Position numbers and translations under genes: made by a program. The notes under the pieces were generated by a model. That model made no database searches and was not told the origin of the DNA. It saw only the letters and a list, made by a program, of their open reading frames with translations. 64,000 nt of DNA from positions 41,151 through 105,150 of the IMG/VR virus record IMGVR_UViG_3300027917_000024; one strand, written 5' to 3'. The stretch comes from a virus. Positions 62,201-64,000 of this stretch are shown here, piece after piece (position 1 is the stretch's first letter; each line of letters opens with the position of its first letter).

Positions 62201-64000
62201 GCTTTATTATTTTGTATCTCAATATAACCACTACCAAGACTTTCATCACTCCACTTAGTTTCATCTAAAGGATCTCCATTATCTCCTGTAAAATCATCAT
62301 CACACCAACAAGTACTAAATGAACTAGAAGAACGTGAACTGGAACTTGAGCTTCTGGAACTCGAACTACTTGAGGATCTAGAACTAGAACTTGTACTACT
62401 AGAAGAACTTGAAATAGATAACCCTTCACATCCCTCATTGAATGTAAAGTTATCAAAATCAACGGTTGGCTCTGGGTAATTACTCCAGGCATTGACAGAT
62501 AAAGCTATTCTACCATCACCATCGCCTATATCCCGCCCATTAGGTCCATCTAACTGTGTCCAACCACTTTTTGCACCTTCATCATAAAATACCTTTACCG
62601 TACTTCCACTACGAGTAATCCGCAACCAACCATTATCTAGAGTACGGCTGTCATTATCAGGATATTGAACACCGTCACCATTTCTATATCCAGCTTGCCA
62701 TTTTTTATTATTGAATTCCGCCCACAAAGAAATCCAGTACCAATGATTGCTATCAATATCAAAGCGTAGATATGCTTGCCAACCACTTGCATTAGGAGCA
62801 ACTTGAGCATCTACCTGAATCTCTACATCAAAATCACCTGTAATCCACGGTAGTAGTATAGCTCCTGCTGAATTTCCTGCTCCTCCACTTCCATAAATAC
62901 CACGTAACTTATTCGATTGAATTTCAGCACTACCATTACCCGCACTAATATTTATCCATTTAGTTGGGTCTGGAGGATCTCCATTATCTCCTGTAAAATC
63001 GTCATTGTAACCGCAAGAAAAACTTGAAGATGAGGAACTACTACTCGATCTTGAACTGGAACTTGAACTTAAACTGGAACTTGAACTGGAACTTGAATTT
63101 GAAGAAGAAGAGCTGCTACTTGACCGAGAACTACTAGAACTGGAACTTGAAGATCGAGAGCTAGAACTGGATGAGCTAGATGAAGATGGTCCCTCAGCCG
63201 TACCACCACCAGTAGCTACAGCAAACCAGTCGTAGTATGTATAACAGCTATGATCGTATGCAGAGACCCCTACCCAGCCACTTGAATGTGTTGAGTCTGT
63301 TTCCTCTATTTGCCATCCTGGTTCGTCACCTAAACTTCCTGTCCAACATTTTGCTTTAATATTATCATCAACAACTCGAAATCTTCCCCAATACCAAGTA
63401 TCCTTATCAATTGTTAGGGAATAGCTACCAACTGTAGATGCAGTACCCGAACTCCATTCGTGTACTCGTATTATGTGACTGGTACCATACAGTGTTAGCA
63501 TATAACCTGATATACTATCACCAGAACCAGAACCTCTTATAACAACTCTTGTATTATAATTTGCCTCTGTAGACTGTCGTGCTCTGAATAAAATTTCTGC
63601 GTCTGTTTGATCTCCAACATCATCCCACGACATACCTCTTCTACTGGCAATGGCATCAACATATGCCTCACCAGACATACCGCCATAATCACCATAATCA
63701 TTTGCACCTAACCAATATAGCCCCGGTGCTGTATTCCATCTCGAAGTCCAATCATTTGTTAAAAGATTTTCGTTGTTAGAATATTTACTAAAATCAGTTG
63801 AGTAGTGACCAACAGATGCTGAAGAACTGGAATGTGAGCTAGAACTACTGGAAGATCTAGAGCTGGAGCTGGAACTAGAACTGACAACTAATCCTGAACT
63901 GGAACTAGAACTGGACGAGGAAGAACTGCTACTTGATCTGGAACTGCTACTAGAACTTGAAGAAGAAGAGCTAGAACTAGATCTTGAACTCGAACTAGAA
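56245..64000 (-). CDS. Giant modular poly-serine protein with lectin-like domains (5' end outside the window)
   Basis: Open frame of over 2,580 aa that has no stop to the right edge, so its start is missing; an internal ATG at 63678 is not a real start. From N to C: poly-Ser (63800-64000), a lectin-like domain (63196-63800), then four related domains starting (D)DDFTGxxGDPPD at 62424-63016, 61732-62312, 59713-60315 and 58741-59330, a DUF2341-like plus LamG-like region (56872-57926), and a C-terminal Ig-like domain (56245-56590). Runs of Ser with spaced Arg separate them. It resembles an adhesin or capsid decoration protein; whether it is in the virion is unknown. Confidence 0.8.
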   Translation of the reverse strand, partial: SSSSSRSSSSSSSSSSSSSSRSSSSSSSSSSSSSSGLVVSSSSSSSSRSSSSSSSHSSSSASVGHYSTDFSKYSNNENLLTNDWTSRWNTAPGLYWLGANDYGDYGGMSGEAYVDAIASRRGMSWDDVGDQTDAEILFRARQSTEANYNTRVVIRGSGSGDSISGYMLTLYGTSHIIRVHEWSSGTASTVGSYSLTIDKDTWYWGRFRVVDDNIKAKCWTGSLGDEPGWQIEETDSTHSSGWVGVSAYDHSCYTYYDWFAVATGGGTAEGPSSSSSSSSSSRSSSSSSSSSRSSSSSSSSNSSSSSSSSLSSSSSSRSSSSSSSSSFSCGYNDDFTGDNGDPPDPTKWINISAGNGSAEIQSNKLRGIYGSGGAGNSAGAILLPWITGDFDVEIQVDAQVAPNASGWQAYLRFDIDSNHWYWISLWAEFNNKKWQAGYRNGDGVQYPDNDSRTLDNGWLRITRSGSTVKVFYDEGAKSGWTQLDGPNGRDIGDGDGRIALSVNAWSNYPEPTVDFDNFTFNEGCEGLSISSSSSSTSSSSRSSSSSSSRSSSSSSRSSSSFSTCWCDDDFTGDNGDPLDETKWSDESLGSGYIEIQNNKARFVKPSGENNPRADLLAIVSGDFDVRVDIDGVVTPDNSGWQAGIQFTIDDTHLFRMRMWQSLANPDWRSGYVNGGSEIEDNDSRSGTVGALRLTRSSSTVRGYYDEDRTGDWVELEVGGASIGSGDGTVRLYVDGWNADPAVTVDFDNFRFYAGCPSYSSSSSSSSSSSQSSSSSSSRSSSSSSSSSSSSSSKSSSSSSSSSSSSSVATSSSCSSSSSSSSFRSSSSSSSSSSSSSSRSSSSSSSSSSSSSSRSSSSSSSSSSSSSSRSSSSSSSRSSSSSSSSSSSSSSSSSSSSSRSSSSSSSSSSSSSSSSRSSSSSSSSSSSALTSSSSSRSSSSSSSSSSSSSKSSSSSSSSRSSSSSSSSSSSSSSRSSSSSSSSSSSSSSRSSSSSSSSSSSSSSKSSSSSSSSSSSSSSKSSSSSSSSSSSSSSRSSSSSSSSSSSSSSRSSSSSSSSSSSSSSRSSSSFSSSSSSSSSSSQSSSSSSLSSSSAFTSSSSSSSISSSSSSRSSSSSSSSSSSSSSRSSSSSSSSSSSSSSRSSSSSSSSSSSSSSRSSSSSSSSCSSSLSSSSSSSLSISSSSSSSSLSSSSSSSRSSSSSSSSSASVFTSSSSSSSYSSTSSSSSSSKSACTDVDDDFTGSNGDPPDSSKWFITSGSPDIQSNALELTQASGALGTTDAVRSKFVFTSDFDIQVDFEVTSGPASHQWFLRISAYATDLGCNVKLLEYGYYSAGYRYQAHSRSNCGSGFTTKPYAIYPSSDTTGKLRLTRTGNYIKAYYWRNSQWNELVDTYGHTTDSDFQIELTTVNGETNYPGATWRADNFTVNEGCDNLEWSSSSSSSISSSSSSSSSSSSSRSSSSSSSSSSSRSSSSSSSSSSSRSSSSSSSSSSSRSSSSSSSSSSYSSSSSSSRSSSSSSRSSSSRSSSSFSSSSSSRSSSSSSSSSSRSSSSSSSSSRSFCTPVNDYFTGDDGDPPDSTKWWITAGTPEIQSNALEFTKLSGEGTGTDRVLSKFMFVGNFDIQLDFDMISWSTANQSYVRFGLYDTDLGCNIAYINYGRLNSFWRYFFWYKTSCGAGWSSLNDSYSSIDDPGKLRFVRSGSSVTAYYWRNSQWNSISTRTVTSNRMQIQLDASNAGASYPALTWRADNFIVNEGCENIQWSSSSSSSFSSESSSSFSSSSLSSSSSSRSSSSLSSSSCSSSSSSSSSSTSSSSSSRSSSSSSSSSSSRSSSSSSRSSRSSCSSSSSRSSSSSSSSSSSRSSSSSSSSSSSSSSSSSSRSSSSSSSSSSSSSSSSSSRSSSSSSSSSSSSSSSSSSWSSSSSSSSSSSRSSSSSSSSSSSRSSSSSSSSSSSRSSSSSSRSSSSSSRSSSSRSSSSSSSSSSSQSSSSSSSSSSSRSSSSSSSSSSSRSSSSSSSSSKSSSCSSSSSSYSTGGWEFEGWCYRRRIDINQDLVEADLTNFPVLIHLQNDTNLYDHARDDGYDIIFASRTGVQLDHEIQKFEKDGGSGEAELVAWVKVPEVHADSATIIWILYGNPTQAIPTGTSDTWDNNFTRVWHLDEQANGTAGEYADSSGNAVSGTGGGGVASRTPSRTDGKISYAQLFDGIDDWIQVLDTDDLTEYTITAWVRANDITSTSILLRTNNLGSVFSTQLRITANSKFEHYIRTTEPADEVATGTTTIQTGPDPDTWYYVAACHEDNSQISIHVNGVREDIEVVQEISIVTDRWRFGRSGNGFGYFNGILDEVRISNTVRSIEWIQTEYNNQVDTVIGDDKFIKSISDEEWLCSSSSSSRSSSSSSRSSSSSSSSSSSSFSSSSSSSSSRSSSSSSSSSRSSSSRSSSSSSSSSASLAGIVLIGDLTIYWLESCSSSSSCSSSSISLEVAEQLTGIRAIVPERGTVKVRIVFKDMDGNTIKPDSASYILYDKFTGNIRQEGNITPIQTAVYLELTSDANLIYNQNNRYEIAVLQVTYIYSGRTARMTAQYKIKNLAKVT
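57932..58738 (-). repeat. Poly-serine repeat array between lectin-like modules
   Basis: About 800 bp of Ser/Arg repeats with the same alternating AGY/TCN codon habit. It joins the last lectin-like module to the DUF2341-like region. Confidence 0.8.
59333..59712 (-). repeat. Poly-serine repeat array between lectin-like modules
   Basis: About 380 bp of Ser/Arg repeats between the two most C-terminal DDFTG-type modules. Shorter arrays also occur at about 62316-62412, 63020-63190, 56592-56870 and 63810-64000. Confidence 0.8.
60320..61730 (-). repeat. Poly-serine minisatellite (45-bp period), largest array
   Basis: About 1.4 kb of near-repeats coding for Ser runs with Arg about every 15 residues. 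The DNA unit is about 45 bp (one AGA/TCG-like Arg-Ser step, then alternating AGY and TCN serine codons). It has small variant inserts (AFTSSS, SSSALTSS). Alternating codons keep the amino acid constant while the DNA varies, and such arrays are prone to slippage. Confidence 0.85.

Overview
The window is one contiguous stretch of a large, AT-rich double-stranded DNA phage genome with a long non-contractile (siphovirus-type) tail. It has two arms that converge near position 16,500. The plus-strand arm (1-16,499) carries replication, recombination and accessory genes. The minus-strand arm (16,538 to beyond 64,000) carries head-tail connector, tail, tail-tip and fibre genes. No cellular housekeeping genes, rRNA or tRNA were seen. 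The tail-tip gene order (tape measure, then M-, L-, K- and fused I/J-like proteins) matches lambda. That layout, a heptosyltransferase-like gene and a lipoprotein-like signal peptide lean towards a Gram-negative host, but the host cannot be named from this sequence. Most genes have clear Shine-Dalgarno sites and start or overlap within a few bases of the gene before.

Plus arm: a winged-helix-like protein; a family-A DNA polymerase with an N-terminal family-4 uracil-DNA glycosylase domain and an embedded mini-intein; a ribbon-helix-helix-like protein; a gp32-like single-strand binding protein; a YkgJ-type Cys-cluster protein; RecA; an SbcD/SbcC (T4 gp47/gp46-like) pair; a degenerate metallopeptidase-like protein; a HAD phosphatase; a possible nuclease; a RuvC-like resolvase; a methyltransferase; a GT9 glycosyltransferase; and two related HNH endonucleases. 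The polymerase, SSB, RecA, SbcCD and RuvC-like proteins form a coherent replication and recombination set.

Minus arm, read in the direction of transcription (right to left): a giant poly-serine modular protein running off the right edge; a head-tail adaptor; an insert of small membrane/lipoprotein-like genes and three glycosyltransferase-type genes; an HTH/HNH-like protein; stopper, gp10-like and tail-terminator proteins; the major tail protein followed by a hairpin terminator; the tail-assembly chaperone pair with a -1 frameshift site; a 3,936-residue tape measure; M-, L- and K-like proteins; a 2,778-residue I/J fusion; and then small coiled-coil and fibre proteins, ending in a second NlpC/P60 gene.

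The main discoveries are these. (1) A group I intron splits the glycosyltransferase gene at 53,275-54,645; splicing rebuilds a complete N-terminus with a KWGCGYYRM motif. (2) A 148-residue mini-intein with an unusual penultimate Lys sits in a UDG-polymerase fusion. (3) An HNH gene has captured the 5' end of the GT9 gene, leaving 13-bp direct repeats. (4) A 32-bp direct repeat marks an eroded second fibre gene. (5) Lectin-like modules joined by 45-bp-period poly-serine minisatellites form a giant protein, and one such module type also occurs in a tail gene 40 kb away.
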